Source: Pedobacter sp. L105 (GTDB lineage: Bacteria > Bacteroidota > Bacteroidia > Sphingobacteriales > Sphingobacteriaceae). From it: a DNA stretch of 64,000 nt. Below are positions 43,802-53,146 of the stretch, piece after piece (within the stretch, counting starts at the first letter, position 1; every line of letters begins with the position of its first letter). The DNA lies in NCBI RefSeq assembly GCF_009765875.1, contig NZ_LMUP01000010.1, positions 178,367 to 242,366 of the forward strand, read 5' to 3'. Under the pieces are notes generated by a model. The model searched no databases. It saw nothing but the letters and a program-made list of their open reading frames with translations, and was not told where the DNA came from. The position numbers and the translations under genes are program-made.

Positions 43802-46189
43802 GTGAATTTTAAGCTTACCCTTTCTTCAAGCCGTATTTCTTTTTTGTTCGTGCTGCTTACAGCAATGTTCTGTGGCAGCCTATCTGCTCAGGCGCAACAT
43901 AAAAAATCACGTTACAGACCTATCGACAGGTCAACCGACCTGTCCTATCTTGCAGATTCCAGTGTACTGACCAGGAGTGATTATTTAGCGCGATTGGAAA
44001 TGGTGTTCGAAGCAGTGAACCAAGTAAAAGTAACTACGGCCTCTTTTACAAAACTCAAAGCTATTGGTGAGCATCTCACACAGGATGAAGCTGCCATTGG
44101 ATTGCTGAAAGAGCGTCTAAAACAAACCGACAGGTTATTGAACCTGCAAAACCTGCAAATGTACCAAACCCTGTTGGATGAGTTGCAAACCCGTAACGAA
44201 GCCTGTTTAGAAGATTTGCAAGGTTATGACGAAAGTCTGAATGAGGTAAAAACCAAGATCCTTACTTTAAGAAAGGATACTGTTTTACATAAAGTATTTA
44301 CGGTAGATTCCTTAAAAGCTATTTTCAAACCCCAGCTGCAGGAAATTGGAGCGAAACATTTGGTGATGGACAGTCTGATCCGATGTAATACAGGCTTAAT
44401 TAATTCCCTATCCGCCCGGGCATCTGCCAATATCATTAATGTCAAGGAACTTACTTATCTAACCGATAGCCAGTTAACCGCTGCCGGAGTGAAGGCTTTT
44501 GGAAAGGAAAGACGTTATTTATGGGAACCATCCAATAAACTCACCTCTAACCAAACGATGGGTTTTAAACGGTTTATGGAAAGCGAACAGCAGATCTCTG
44601 CTTATTATTTTGTCTATACCCGCAGTAGTCGCTATTTACTGCTACTCAGCGGCGCCATCTTCTTTTTCTGGGTGTTCTTTAATTTTAAAAGTCTTGTAGT
44701 CAGGGATCGACTGGACGCAGTAGAACCTTTTAATTTTAATTTTATTCGTCAAAAGCCTTTCCAGGTATCTATTATTTTTATTTTAACCCTTGCTCCTGTT
44801 TTTGACCTCCTCGCTCCTGCTTTATATATCGAGCTGATCCATATCCTGCTGACTTTAAGCCTGACGGCCTTATTTTATAAACGCTTTCCGCGTGATGTAT
44901 TTTACAAATGGTGTATTTTTGGTCTGCTGCTCATCGTGCCCGTTATTTTGCGTAACCTGGGTGTACCACAACGTTACCAACGCTGGATCGTGTTTTTCTT
45001 TAGCATCGCTTCTTCTGTTTACGGAATAATGATGTATAAACTTTTGAGGGACAAGGTTGGAAGATACAAGATCATGCTTCCGGTAGGACTGATCTATGTG
45101 TTGTTTAATCTACTTGCTGTAGTTTGTAATTTATTCGGTCGTTATACATTGACCCAAATATTCTATACCACAGCCATCAGTGCTTTCTTACATGCTGTTT
45201 CCTTAATTATTTTGGGTACAATGATTACAGAGGCGTTCCTGCTACAAATAAAAAGCAGTCGCGTCCGCAAGCATTATCCAGAGAATTTCGATTGGGTACC
45301 GGTAGTTAAAAGCATCAAAGGATTGTTGAATATTCTTATGTTCCTCGTATGGCTTACCTTGTTCCTGGTGAACCTGAATATATTCGACGCACTACATGAT
45401 TTCTTTATTGCTGTATTGACAGAGAAGAGAACTATAGGCAGTTTAGTCTTTACCCTTGGCGGGATCGTCCTCTTCCTCCTGATCATCTGGCTGGCCAATT
45501 TCTTACAAAAGTATATCGCTTATTTCTTTGGGGATACGGGTGACGATTCACTGGAAGAGAATAAAGGGGAACGTTCTAAATTGATCGTTACCAGATTGGT
45601 GCTGCTGGTTGGTGGTTTCCTATTGGCTGTAGCGGCTTCAGGGCTTCCTATTGACAAGATTACCGTTGTACTGGGTGCTTTGGGTGTCGGTATAGGTTTA
45701 GGTCTGCAGAACATCGTTAGTAACTTTGTTTCCGGGATCATCCTGATCTTTGATAAAACTCTCCGCATAGGTGATGTAGTAGAGCTGAGTGATAAGAAAG
45801 GCCGTGTCAAAGAAATTGGTATTCGTGCCAGTACTTTGCTGACCGATGATGGCGCAGAGATCATTATTCCAAATGGGAATATATTATCTAATAATATTAT
45901 CAACTGGACGCTGACCAATAACCAGATGCGTATTGTGCTGGAGTACATCATCAGTAAGCCCTTTGATAGGGATGAAGTTACAGAGATCATTAAAAAAGCA
46001 ATTGCTGCTAATGAAAATATCCTGGTGCTCAAGGAGCCCAAGATTATTTTTAATCCGAAGACTAAGGTGAGCAGCAGTGTGAAGATCTATTTTTGGTGTA
46101 AGGATATTTCACAAGGTGAGAACACGCAGAGTAGTATCAATGCGATGATTTACGATGAGCTTGAATCAAAAGGAATTGAGATTTTATAG
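43802..46189 (+). CDS. Large MscS-family mechanosensitive ion channel
   Basis: The protein opens under membrane tension to release solutes. From GTG 43802 the first residues (VNFKLTLSSSRISFLFVLLTAMFCGSLSAQA) read as a signal peptide; the frame also allows TTG at 43745, and no ATG fits before 43862. A periplasmic helical domain of ~200 residues is followed by eight or more membrane helices, and the MscS core ALGVGIGLGLQNIVSNFVSGIIL, FDKTLRIGDVVEL and IIPNGNILSNNIINW near the C-terminus. Length ~795 marks the long MscK/YnaI-like class. Start codon uncertain. Confidence 0.88.
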   Translation: MNFKLTLSSSRISFLFVLLTAMFCGSLSAQAQHKKSRYRPIDRSTDLSYLADSSVLTRSDYLARLEMVFEAVNQVKVTTASFTKLKAIGEHLTQDEAAIGLLKERLKQTDRLLNLQNLQMYQTLLDELQTRNEACLEDLQGYDESLNEVKTKILTLRKDTVLHKVFTVDSLKAIFKPQLQEIGAKHLVMDSLIRCNTGLINSLSARASANIINVKELTYLTDSQLTAAGVKAFGKERRYLWEPSNKLTSNQTMGFKRFMESEQQISAYYFVYTRSSRYLLLLSGAIFFFWVFFNFKSLVVRDRLDAVEPFNFNFIRQKPFQVSIIFILTLAPVFDLLAPALYIELIHILLTLSLTALFYKRFPRDVFYKWCIFGLLLIVPVILRNLGVPQRYQRWIVFFFSIASSVYGIMMYKLLRDKVGRYKIMLPVGLIYVLFNLLAVVCNLFGRYTLTQIFYTTAISAFLHAVSLIILGTMITEAFLLQIKSSRVRKHYPENFDWVPVVKSIKGLLNILMFLVWLTLFLVNLNIFDALHDFFIAVLTEKRTIGSLVFTLGGIVLFLLIIWLANFLQKYIAYFFGDTGDDSLEENKGERSKLIVTRLVLLVGGFLLAVAASGLPIDKITVVLGALGVGIGLGLQNIVSNFVSGIILIFDKTLRIGDVVELSDKKGRVKEIGIRASTLLTDDGAEIIIPNGNILSNNIINWTLTNNQMRIVLEYIISKPFDRDEVTEIIKKAIAANENILVLKEPKIIFNPKTKVSSSVKIYFWCKDISQGENTQSSINAMIYDELESKGIEIL

Positions 46190-46207
46190 TTTTATCTGGC
46201 TTCGCTG

Positions 46208-46287
46208 AAAAGAATAGACCTTATTTTCTGTGCTGCTAATTGCTGAAACGCAATTAAAGGCACAGAAAATAAGGTCTAATTCTTTTT
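46208..46287. terminator. Bidirectional terminator between the MscS-type gene and the GH109-type gene
   Basis: AGACCTTATTTTCTGTGC (46216-46233) pairs perfectly with 46260-46277, and AAAAGAAT/ATTCTTTT extends the base of the stem past a one-base bulge. An inner AATTGC/GCAATT stem caps it. A T-run follows at 46283-46287. The 140 bases from there to 46430 show no further element. Confidence 0.8.
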
Positions 46288-46429
46288 GAGGTTACCTTCA
46301 ATCAGATTATCCTGCTTAGGATTATCCACTTGCAGGATGCTCAAAGCACACCGTTTGTTCAGATTACTCCAATCTCATCAAATCATCCGTGGGAAGGATC
46401 ATCCAGCAGGGTGCTTAAAAAACAATAGG

Positions 46430-47773
46430 TTACAATCCAGAATCATCTAAGGAGAACTTAGGTTTGGCATCTTTCCATTTCCCATTGGTAAAGTCCGGGA
46501 ACTCCTGAGGCATATTGCCTTCGGCAAGGGATTTTTCCGAGAGTGGTGTGATTACACTCATGGTGAGGGAATCGTAAATGTCTATTGGGGTTTGTTTTTT
46601 CTGTTTTACCGATTGAACGAACGCATTAAATACAAACCAGTCCATTCCACCGTGTCCTGCACCTTCCGCATTTACTGCATACTTCTTCCAGAGTGGATGA
46701 TCATATTTGGTTAGCCAGTCTGTTGCTGAATCCCAGGTGTCATAGGCTTTAGCTTTCCCTTCCAGGTACAAAGAGTTATTTACATCCATCCATAGGCCTT
46801 CTGTACCTTGTACCCTAAACCCTAAAGAATAAGGTCTTGGTAAATGGGTATCGTGAGATAACATGACCGTTTCCCCATTTGCACAGTTTAACATCGTGGT
46901 GATTACATCGCCATTTTTATAATTGATCTTGCCGTTCTTATTTCCCGGCTCTAATTGATTTACATAAGAAGCCAATCCACGGGCTTTCGAAGAAAAGGAA
47001 ACAAGATTGGTAAAACGGTTCCCTTTATTGATCCCGATGTAGTTCATCACTGGTCCGGCGCCATGTGTTGGATAGATATCTGCATTTCTATCTACATTAT
47101 ATTGGGTTCTCCATTGGGCCTCTCCCATGGTTTGAGGGCCAAATTCAACACCTTTACCACTTAAGCTTTTTCCATCGTTAAACAATACCGTTCTCAGGTC
47201 ATGCTGATAACCTCCCTCCAGGTGAACCAACTCACCAAATAATCCCTGGCGAACCATATTCAGTACCGCCATCACATCTCTGCGATAACAAACATTTTCG
47301 AGGGTCATGTATGGGACTTTTGTTTCTTCATATACTTTAGCAATATCCCAGTGATCGGCCAGGGTGATTCCTGCGATCACCTCACAGCCTACATATTTAC
47401 CAGAACGCATCGCGTAGATCGCCTGCTCTTTATGAAAAGCCCATGGCGTTGCGATAATCACTCCATCAATATCTTTCCTGTCCAGTAACTTCTTATAAGC
47501 TTCCAGGCCTCCTGTGTACTCCACAGGCAATTTTTCACCAGCTTTATTAAATAGCTCCCTACAATATTTTAAAGAGCTTTCCTGAATATCGCAAACAGCT
47601 ACGATTTCTACATCTTCCCGGAGGATACCTTCGCCAATGTGGCTGCGGCCTCGCTGACCAACACCAATGTAGCCTAGTCTTACTTTTTCGGTTTTTGCGA
47701 ATAATGTTCCGGGCAGGATGGTTATCCCTGCTGCTGCAATAGCACTGTTGGCAATGAAATTTCTACGATTCAT
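46430..47773 (-). CDS. Gfo/Idh/MocA oxidoreductase, GH109-type glycosidase-like
   Basis: A twin-arginine-like signal (MNRRNFIANSAIAAAGITILPG) precedes a Rossmann NAD domain (KVRLGYIGVGQRGRSHIGEGI, VAVCDIQE, GVIIATPWAFHKEQAIYAM) and the C-terminal domain with GAGHGGMDWFVFNAFVQSVK. This layout matches GH109 enzymes, which cleave alpha-N-acetylgalactosamine with NAD as cofactor. Length 447 is normal. The exact sugar is inferred from family resemblance; other secreted Gfo/Idh/MocA enzymes are possible. Confidence 0.85.
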   Translation of the reverse strand: MNRRNFIANSAIAAAGITILPGTLFAKTEKVRLGYIGVGQRGRSHIGEGILREDVEIVAVCDIQESSLKYCRELFNKAGEKLPVEYTGGLEAYKKLLDRKDIDGVIIATPWAFHKEQAIYAMRSGKYVGCEVIAGITLADHWDIAKVYEETKVPYMTLENVCYRRDVMAVLNMVRQGLFGELVHLEGGYQHDLRTVLFNDGKSLSGKGVEFGPQTMGEAQWRTQYNVDRNADIYPTHGAGPVMNYIGINKGNRFTNLVSFSSKARGLASYVNQLEPGNKNGKINYKNGDVITTMLNCANGETVMLSHDTHLPRPYSLGFRVQGTEGLWMDVNNSLYLEGKAKAYDTWDSATDWLTKYDHPLWKKYAVNAEGAGHGGMDWFVFNAFVQSVKQKKQTPIDIYDSLTMSVITPLSEKSLAEGNMPQEFPDFTNGKWKDAKPKFSLDDSGL

Positions 47774-47998
47774 ATTTACGTTAATTTTTGATATTTAGTT
47801 AAGCAACAAGCCCTTGTAAAATAGCTATTAATCCATTAAATTTTATTAATCGATATAGAATTTTGAAATATCATTAATATTAGTTTTTTGATTATGGGTA
47901 ATCTGGGATTATTACCATTTATTTTATTTTGTAATTTCAAGCAAAAGCCTTAGGCTTTATGAATTCAACTAGACACAATAAAAGCCAAACCAAATGTT
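47774..47998. other. Intergenic region before the Cys-rich peptide gene
   Basis: This AT-rich region between divergent genes contains a 15-base palindrome AAAGCCT-t-AGGCTTT (47944-47958), about 40 bases before the ATG at 47999. It may be an operator or a small leader hairpin. No exact TAnnTTTG box was found. Confidence 0.4.
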
Positions 47999-48280
47999 AT
48001 GAAAAATCTTGAATCAGAAATCCTTGAAGTAGAGGAAAAAAAAATACTGACACGTGATCAGCTCAGACAGATCTTTAGTTATCGTGATATCGTTATCAGT
48101 GACGGAGGTACTTCAGGTACTTGCCATTACACTTGTGTTTATGACGATTCAAGTGGCAATACGCATACTTTTACTTACACGGGTACAAGTTGCTCGTCAA
48201 ATTCGGACTGTACAAATAGTGCACCTTGTGCTGCCCTGGGTGATGGCCGCGACTGGGTTGTATCACAGACATGTAGTTAA
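47999..48280 (+). CDS. Putative secreted Cys-rich peptide with double-Gly leader (RiPP-precursor-like)
   Basis: The 93-residue protein has a charged leader, MKNLESEILEVEEKKILTRD, ending in a GG at residues 36-37. The part after GG is Ser/Thr-rich with six cysteines (42, 46, 65, 71, 77, 92). The LTRDQLRQIF stretch before GG resembles leaders of Bacteroidota natural-product precursors and bacteriocin-type export signals. The core could be disulfide-bonded or enzymatically modified. No peptidase-containing transporter or radical-SAM gene is in the window; a glycosyltransferase and an ATP-grasp-like gene lie next to it, convergent. Confidence 0.6.
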   Translation: MKNLESEILEVEEKKILTRDQLRQIFSYRDIVISDGGTSGTCHYTCVYDDSSGNTHTFTYTGTSCSSNSDCTNSAPCAALGDGRDWVVSQTCS

Positions 48281-48402
48281 TATATACATTATATTAAACA
48301 CTTTTATATGCTGAAATACAATACTTTAAATTTAAATACTATCAAATGATAACTTTCTCTTTCGCTACAATATCCAACCTAAAAAGACCCTCCATGACAA
48401 AA

Positions 48403-49650
48403 TTATAAGCCTTCTATTTTCTTTATCTCAACATCAAGTTTAGAGGGCTCATAATTTAAACTGGAATTTTCTAATTTCAATAGGCCAGATTTTACCAATT
48501 CAAAATCTGTCGCCCATTGATACAATAGGTTATATCGAAGCGGAGAACTTATCTTCGTCGCAGGTGAAGTAGTGAGAGAACCGGGGTGCACCCTTCGTAT
48601 ATAGAGGAACTCATCAATGTTTTGGATGTTATTTAATAAGAAGTAACTATGCAGCAAAAACTTGGTATCGTTCCCAAAGATTCTCTCTTCTGATAACCGG
48701 CCACTCAAATAGAATGCTGCCCTTGTAATCGCAGAGGAAGGATGTAATATGGATTGCCCGGCACCTTTCTCCAAAGCTGCCATGACATTTTTTGGATAAC
48801 GGATTGCCCTCACAGTTTTATCAAAGTAATCCAGCTTAATCTCATGAGAGCCACATAACTGGCATTCATTTTTATCCATATAATCAGCTATTCTTTCAAA
48901 CCTGTCCGCACAGGGAATATCATCAGCATCCTGGAAAAATAAGAGACTACCTTTACTCTCCTCAATGAGGCGGTTACGTATCACATAAGGCCCAGCGGGA
49001 TGGGGATGGAAGCTATAAAAAGAGGCCTTGGTATAATGTTCGGTGAAACTTAATAAATCATCAGACACCTCCTGATCTACTCCAATATAGGAATGAATTC
49101 CTGTCAGCTGATGTAAAAAGAAAAGTAAATGGTCTAGATAGTCGTTGTCACCTCTGTGTGGGATAATCACATCGGCCATTTTCAAAGCAGGAATTTGAAC
49201 GGGCTGCATAGGAATCTGCCTGACCAATATTTTATCAAACCCTGAAGCCCCTTTAAAAATCTGATCCAATAGTTCAAAAAGTAAATATTTATTTAAGAAT
49301 TCAGATCTACCATAACTTCCAATGAGCTTTCTAAATATATAAAAATCAGAGCTGAAAGAATAAATAAATTCATCTGGACTCTCCATATAAAGTGGCAATT
49401 CCTTTCTGTGAGTGATCATAACAAAGGCCCTTGGTGTATTATTATAAATAGCTTCCATGGATGCGATCAACTCTTTAATATTCAAATGATCAAAGGCATG
49501 CGGAAAGTCAAATTTCAAGAACATTACATAATCAAAATCCTCATCCAGAAATTCGAAACTCAAAAAATACATTGCGTAATGCCTGATGATTCCACCCTTT
49601 TTCCAAAGGATAATATTGTAATAACTATAATAATCATGACTCAGCTTCAT
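48403..49650 (-). CDS. Glycosyltransferase with extra N-terminal domain
   Basis: The last ~250 residues form a family 2 GT-A fold: MADVIIPHRGDNDYLDHLLFFL, GPYVIRNRLIEESKGSLLFFQDADDIPCADRFERI with the DAD metal site, and later HPSSAITRAAFYLSGRLSEERIFGNDTKFLL. The first ~165 residues (FLKFDFPHAFDHLNIKELIASM) are a domain I do not recognise. It starts 8 bases after the stop of the upstream ATP-grasp-like gene, so both form one operon. The acceptor is unknown; a peptide or surface glycan is possible. Confidence 0.75.
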   Translation of the reverse strand: MKLSHDYYSYYNIILWKKGGIIRHYAMYFLSFEFLDEDFDYVMFLKFDFPHAFDHLNIKELIASMEAIYNNTPRAFVMITHRKELPLYMESPDEFIYSFSSDFYIFRKLIGSYGRSEFLNKYLLFELLDQIFKGASGFDKILVRQIPMQPVQIPALKMADVIIPHRGDNDYLDHLLFFLHQLTGIHSYIGVDQEVSDDLLSFTEHYTKASFYSFHPHPAGPYVIRNRLIEESKGSLLFFQDADDIPCADRFERIADYMDKNECQLCGSHEIKLDYFDKTVRAIRYPKNVMAALEKGAGQSILHPSSAITRAAFYLSGRLSEERIFGNDTKFLLHSYFLLNNIQNIDEFLYIRRVHPGSLTTSPATKISSPLRYNLLYQWATDFELVKSGLLKLENSSLNYEPSKLDVEIKKIEGL

Positions 49651-49658
49651 CGTAGAGA

Positions 49659-50906
49659 TTATATAATAATATATTCTACAGGATGTAGTTGCCTAACCGC
49701 ATGGTAACAGCAAATCTGCTTTCTTCTTTCTTCCCGAAATTGCTCAATTATCGGGTACTGATCTTTCTTGAATAATGATTCCTCTGCCCAAACTTTAATA
49801 TGGTCATTCCCTAAAAACAAACTACAGGTCACCTTCACAAACCTTTCTTTGGTGATGACATAATAATATTCCGCAAAATTCACTACTTGAAAAAAAGTGA
49901 TCAACTTCATCATCAGTGTATTGGTCATATCAGGAAAATAGATAATAGCGGTTCTTTCAGCTTTTACCTTCCTATTAAGAATTGCTATATGATTGTTATT
50001 GAATATAGAACTGTAAAACATAAATGCACTCAGAAATGGAAAATATGACAGCATACTGTCGTCAACAGAAACAATAGCTACCCGGAATTTATAGTTAAAG
50101 TATTGGTTGAGCCAGGCGCATACAATCGGCCCAAAATTATTGTCTTCCACATATCCACTGGTTTGAAATCCGGCACAATATTCTGGATGAAATCCCGTAA
50201 AGTTCGCCTCAATTACATAATATCGATGTTGATCGGTCAAGCCAATATCCCACCCGATTAAAGTACCCTGAAAAATAGTATCCGGTAGTTTTTCAAGAAG
50301 CCCTTTAACAAATTCCTCTGCCTCCGTACTACCTGCCGAATCAATACCCTGTATTTTAAAGGTCAGGCCTGAAATTACTTCTTTATCAAATGTATGTACC
50401 CTGAATTCTTTGTCCAGATTCAATTTTTTCTGCAGGATCCATTTTTCATGATCGGCTTTTGTTTCCTGATGAAAACTTAGAATATCATCAAATTCAGCCG
50501 TTCTATCAAAACTCTTTGTATTAAAAGAACCATGGCCTAATGCTGCCTTTAAAAAGAATCCTTTTTTAAATAATTTTCTGACAATTAACTCCCCTCCAAC
50601 TTTATCTAATACTTTAGATAAACCGATTGTCTCGGGCATACAGCCAGGGATATAAAAATCTAAAAGTAAGTATTGGATATATTTATTTTCCAGTCGCCAT
50701 CTGAATACGTGATGCTCATTAACAGCTAATTTAGACAGGATAGTTCTTACTACGAGTGCACCCACCCAGCCCGACAAATTTGACAACAACAATGGATCCG
50801 GCCAAAGTTCAATTTGCTGATTTACTGTGTTTTTTACCTCTGTGAATACACTAAAACTTTCAATATCAAGAATAAGTTGTTTTAAGAAATCATCCTGTAG
50901 TTTCAT
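49659..50906 (-). CDS. ATP-grasp-like protein, paralogue B
   Basis: The 415-residue protein aligns along its whole length with the one at 36203-37447. Shared blocks include NEHHVFRWRLENKY, FFLKAALG, LQKKLNLDKEFRVHTFD, LLEKLPDTIFQGTLIGWDIGL, YYVIEANFTGFHPEY and GPIVCAWLN. Known for ATP-grasp enzymes: they join a carboxylate to an amine or thiol via an acyl phosphate. The last ~110 residues, ending EYIII, form an extra domain common to both paralogues. It is the first gene of an operon with the glycosyltransferase. Not assigned to a named family. Confidence 0.65.
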   Translation of the reverse strand: MKLQDDFLKQLILDIESFSVFTEVKNTVNQQIELWPDPLLLSNLSGWVGALVVRTILSKLAVNEHHVFRWRLENKYIQYLLLDFYIPGCMPETIGLSKVLDKVGGELIVRKLFKKGFFLKAALGHGSFNTKSFDRTAEFDDILSFHQETKADHEKWILQKKLNLDKEFRVHTFDKEVISGLTFKIQGIDSAGSTEAEEFVKGLLEKLPDTIFQGTLIGWDIGLTDQHRYYVIEANFTGFHPEYCAGFQTSGYVEDNNFGPIVCAWLNQYFNYKFRVAIVSVDDSMLSYFPFLSAFMFYSSIFNNNHIAILNRKVKAERTAIIYFPDMTNTLMMKLITFFQVVNFAEYYYVITKERFVKVTCSLFLGNDHIKVWAEESLFKKDQYPIIEQFREERRKQICCYHAVRQLHPVEYIII

Positions 50907-51002
50907 ACACTTGCTGGCTGTTCAATTGATCAATAGCTTATCAATCAATTTACAGACAAAAAACATTCAAAAACAGGTCATAGGTAACAGATTTTCAAAT
51001 AG

Positions 51003-52490
51003 CTATATACTTTCTTTCACTGCACTTGTAAGAATAGCAACAGCCTCCTCCAGCTCCGCAGGGCTTAGGTTTCCAAATCCCAATCGCATTGCAGTAAAAT
51101 TGTCTGTCTGGTACAACAATTCTTGTGGTAAATGCAGGTTATGCTTTAGGCAATTTTTACTGATCCGCATCAGGTTTAATTGAGGATTCCATTTTGTCCA
51201 GACCGACAGACCTCCCGGAGGAGAAATAAAAGATAACTCATTACCCAAGTGGTGCTGCAGCAAACCTGTAAAGGTATCCCTGCGCTCCTGATAGATTTTT
51301 ACTGCTTTTTTCAGATGGCGCTGAATTTCCTTTTCTTCCAGCAGCTCAGCCAGCGCCTGTTCCATCAACATGTCTCCCTGGCGGTCAACCAAACGGCGAA
51401 ATTTGGCCATCTCGCGGATCAGGTTTTCCGGGGCGATCAGGTAACCTGAGCGGAAACCAGGAGCCAGTGATTTACAAAAGGAACCTATATAAACAACCAT
51501 ACCATTGGTATCAGCACTGGCTAAGGGCAGTACTGAATTTCCATTGTAGTGGAAATCATAATCATAATCGTCTTCCAAAATGATGAAACCATAAGTGGAA
51601 GCCAATTGCAAAAGTTCTACCCTGCGCTCTGCGCTCATCGTGACAGTGGTAGGATAATGATGATGTGGAGTAAGATACAACAGACGGATTTTTTGTTTTT
51701 TACACAATTCCCGAATTGCCTCAACAGAAATCCCTTCCTCATCTACTGGTACGGAAAGTATTTTACCACCGCATTGCTGAAAACACATATTGGCGAGATA
51801 ATAACTAGGATCGCCCACTATCACTTTATCGCCTGGTTCAATTAGCATACTGGAAGCCATAAAAATACTCATATGGATTCCCCTGGTTGTCAAAATATTA
51901 TTTTTGTTAATATGCAGTCCTCTGGTATTGTTCAGGTATAAGGCGAGGGTTTCCCGGAAATACTCATTCCCTTCCACGTGGGAATAGCCGAAATGGCGAT
52001 AATTGGTTTTACTCTTTAAAATCCCTCCATATACTTTGGATAAACGGTCCAGTGGTAACAGTCTGATATCAGGTAGTCCATCATTAAACTCCAGTTGCGC
52101 AGGAACATTCACACTCAATGCATCTAATAAGATACTCTGCTTAAAACTAAATCCTGTTTTCATCGGATAGCTGGTCAGGATCTTTTCATCGTTTGGTTCC
52201 AGCAAAATGTGCTCCTGTGGCATTTTATATTGCACAAATGTTCCCTTATTAGGTCTGATCTCTGTCCACCCCTGAGCATCCAGTTCATCATAAGCTGCAA
52301 TGATCGTTTTGCGATGAACACTCAAGTCTTCCGACAAGGTCCGGGTTCCTGGCAGCTGTACGCCTGCCACCAAAACCCCGCGCTGAATAGCATTGATCAT
52401 CTGATGTGCAATCTGTAAATACACCGGACGATCAAGTAATCTATCGATATAAATTATACTTTTAAATGGGATCTGAACCGGACTACTCAT
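51003..52490 (-). CDS. MocR-type (GntR-aminotransferase) transcriptional regulator
   Basis: An N-terminal GntR winged helix (LSEDLSVHRKTIIAAYDELDAQGW, RPNKGTFVQY) is fused to a fold-type I aminotransferase-like domain with DDYDYDFHYNG and the PLP-lysine segment YIGSFCKSLAPGFRSGYLI. MocR/PdxR members sense PLP or an amino-acid adduct and often control a divergent gene. Here the divergent neighbour is the fourth small-family gene, and the 343-base gap between them could hold the operator. Length 495 is normal. Confidence 0.88.
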   Translation of the reverse strand: MSSPVQIPFKSIIYIDRLLDRPVYLQIAHQMINAIQRGVLVAGVQLPGTRTLSEDLSVHRKTIIAAYDELDAQGWTEIRPNKGTFVQYKMPQEHILLEPNDEKILTSYPMKTGFSFKQSILLDALSVNVPAQLEFNDGLPDIRLLPLDRLSKVYGGILKSKTNYRHFGYSHVEGNEYFRETLALYLNNTRGLHINKNNILTTRGIHMSIFMASSMLIEPGDKVIVGDPSYYLANMCFQQCGGKILSVPVDEEGISVEAIRELCKKQKIRLLYLTPHHHYPTTVTMSAERRVELLQLASTYGFIILEDDYDYDFHYNGNSVLPLASADTNGMVVYIGSFCKSLAPGFRSGYLIAPENLIREMAKFRRLVDRQGDMLMEQALAELLEEKEIQRHLKKAVKIYQERRDTFTGLLQHHLGNELSFISPPGGLSVWTKWNPQLNLMRISKNCLKHNLHLPQELLYQTDNFTAMRLGFGNLSPAELEEAVAILTSAVKESI

Positions 52491-52754
52491 GCGTCATTCT
52501 TGAATATTTTAAACTACCCGGAAAGATACAGTTTTAAAACAATTAAGAGTTCTGTCCTTTTTGAAAACCAAACAAAAATATGTATTCTAGCCTTCAAATA
52601 TTCCTTTAGTATATTCATTATGAGCACATTGTCCACTAAAATTAGACTAGAATAATGTAATTTTATTTAGAATCTAAATCGACAATTAATAGTAGTTGAT
52701 TAAAATTCATGTTTATAAGGAATAGAAATGATACTCTAAATAGTGAATTGATTA

Positions 52755-52833
52755 AAGGAGAAGCTGAAAACCTTGAATAGAGTAAGCAGATATTAAAGTT
52801 TTAGTCCTTTTGATTGATAAAAGACTCTTTATT
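52755..52833 (+). promoter_or_regulatory. Conserved leader element, copy 4
   Basis: GAAAACCTT-N4-AGAGTA begins at 52766, 68 bases before the ATG. The hairpin pairs AGTC-TTTT (52803-52811, one bulged C) with AAAAGACT (52819-52826). In copies 1-3 the right arm is AAAAGAAT; the A-to-C change here is matched by T-to-G in the left arm. The rest of the 52491-52754 gap is AT-rich, without a clear promoter box. Confidence 0.75.
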
Positions 52834-53100
52834 ATGCCAACAGTAGTCAGAAGATGGTTTAGATATAAAGGCGCCCCTCTGGATCGGAATCTACCATCGA
52901 GTTATGAATTAGTCGTCGATTTTACCTGTGTGAATGGAGATGACGTATGTGTAATACAAGCAATATATAATAATACGATAACACCTGTTTCGATAACAAC
53001 AAAGTTACAAGGTTACATTGCATCCTTATTAACAACAGGAATTGCTCAACCTACAGGTATTGGTGTCACAAAAATATTTGTTTATGGTAAGTCAGTTTAA
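52834..53100 (+). CDS. Small MP-R-W family protein, copy 4
   Basis: The 88-residue protein (MPTVVRRWFRYKGAPLDRN, PSSYELVVDFTC, C-x6-C CVNGDDVC then VIQAIY, TKLQGYIASLLTTGIAQPTG, KIFVYGKSV) belongs to the same family as the three tandem genes 26 kb upstream. The frame opens at 52810, but the MP start and the leader position fix the ATG at 52834. A perfect hairpin terminator lies 47 bases after the stop. Confidence 0.78.
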   Translation: MPTVVRRWFRYKGAPLDRNLPSSYELVVDFTCVNGDDVCVIQAIYNNTITPVSITTKLQGYIASLLTTGIAQPTGIGVTKIFVYGKSV

Positions 53101-53146
53101 TTTAACACTTATGTATGCAGCTATAAACAAGTCAATAGATTATCAT

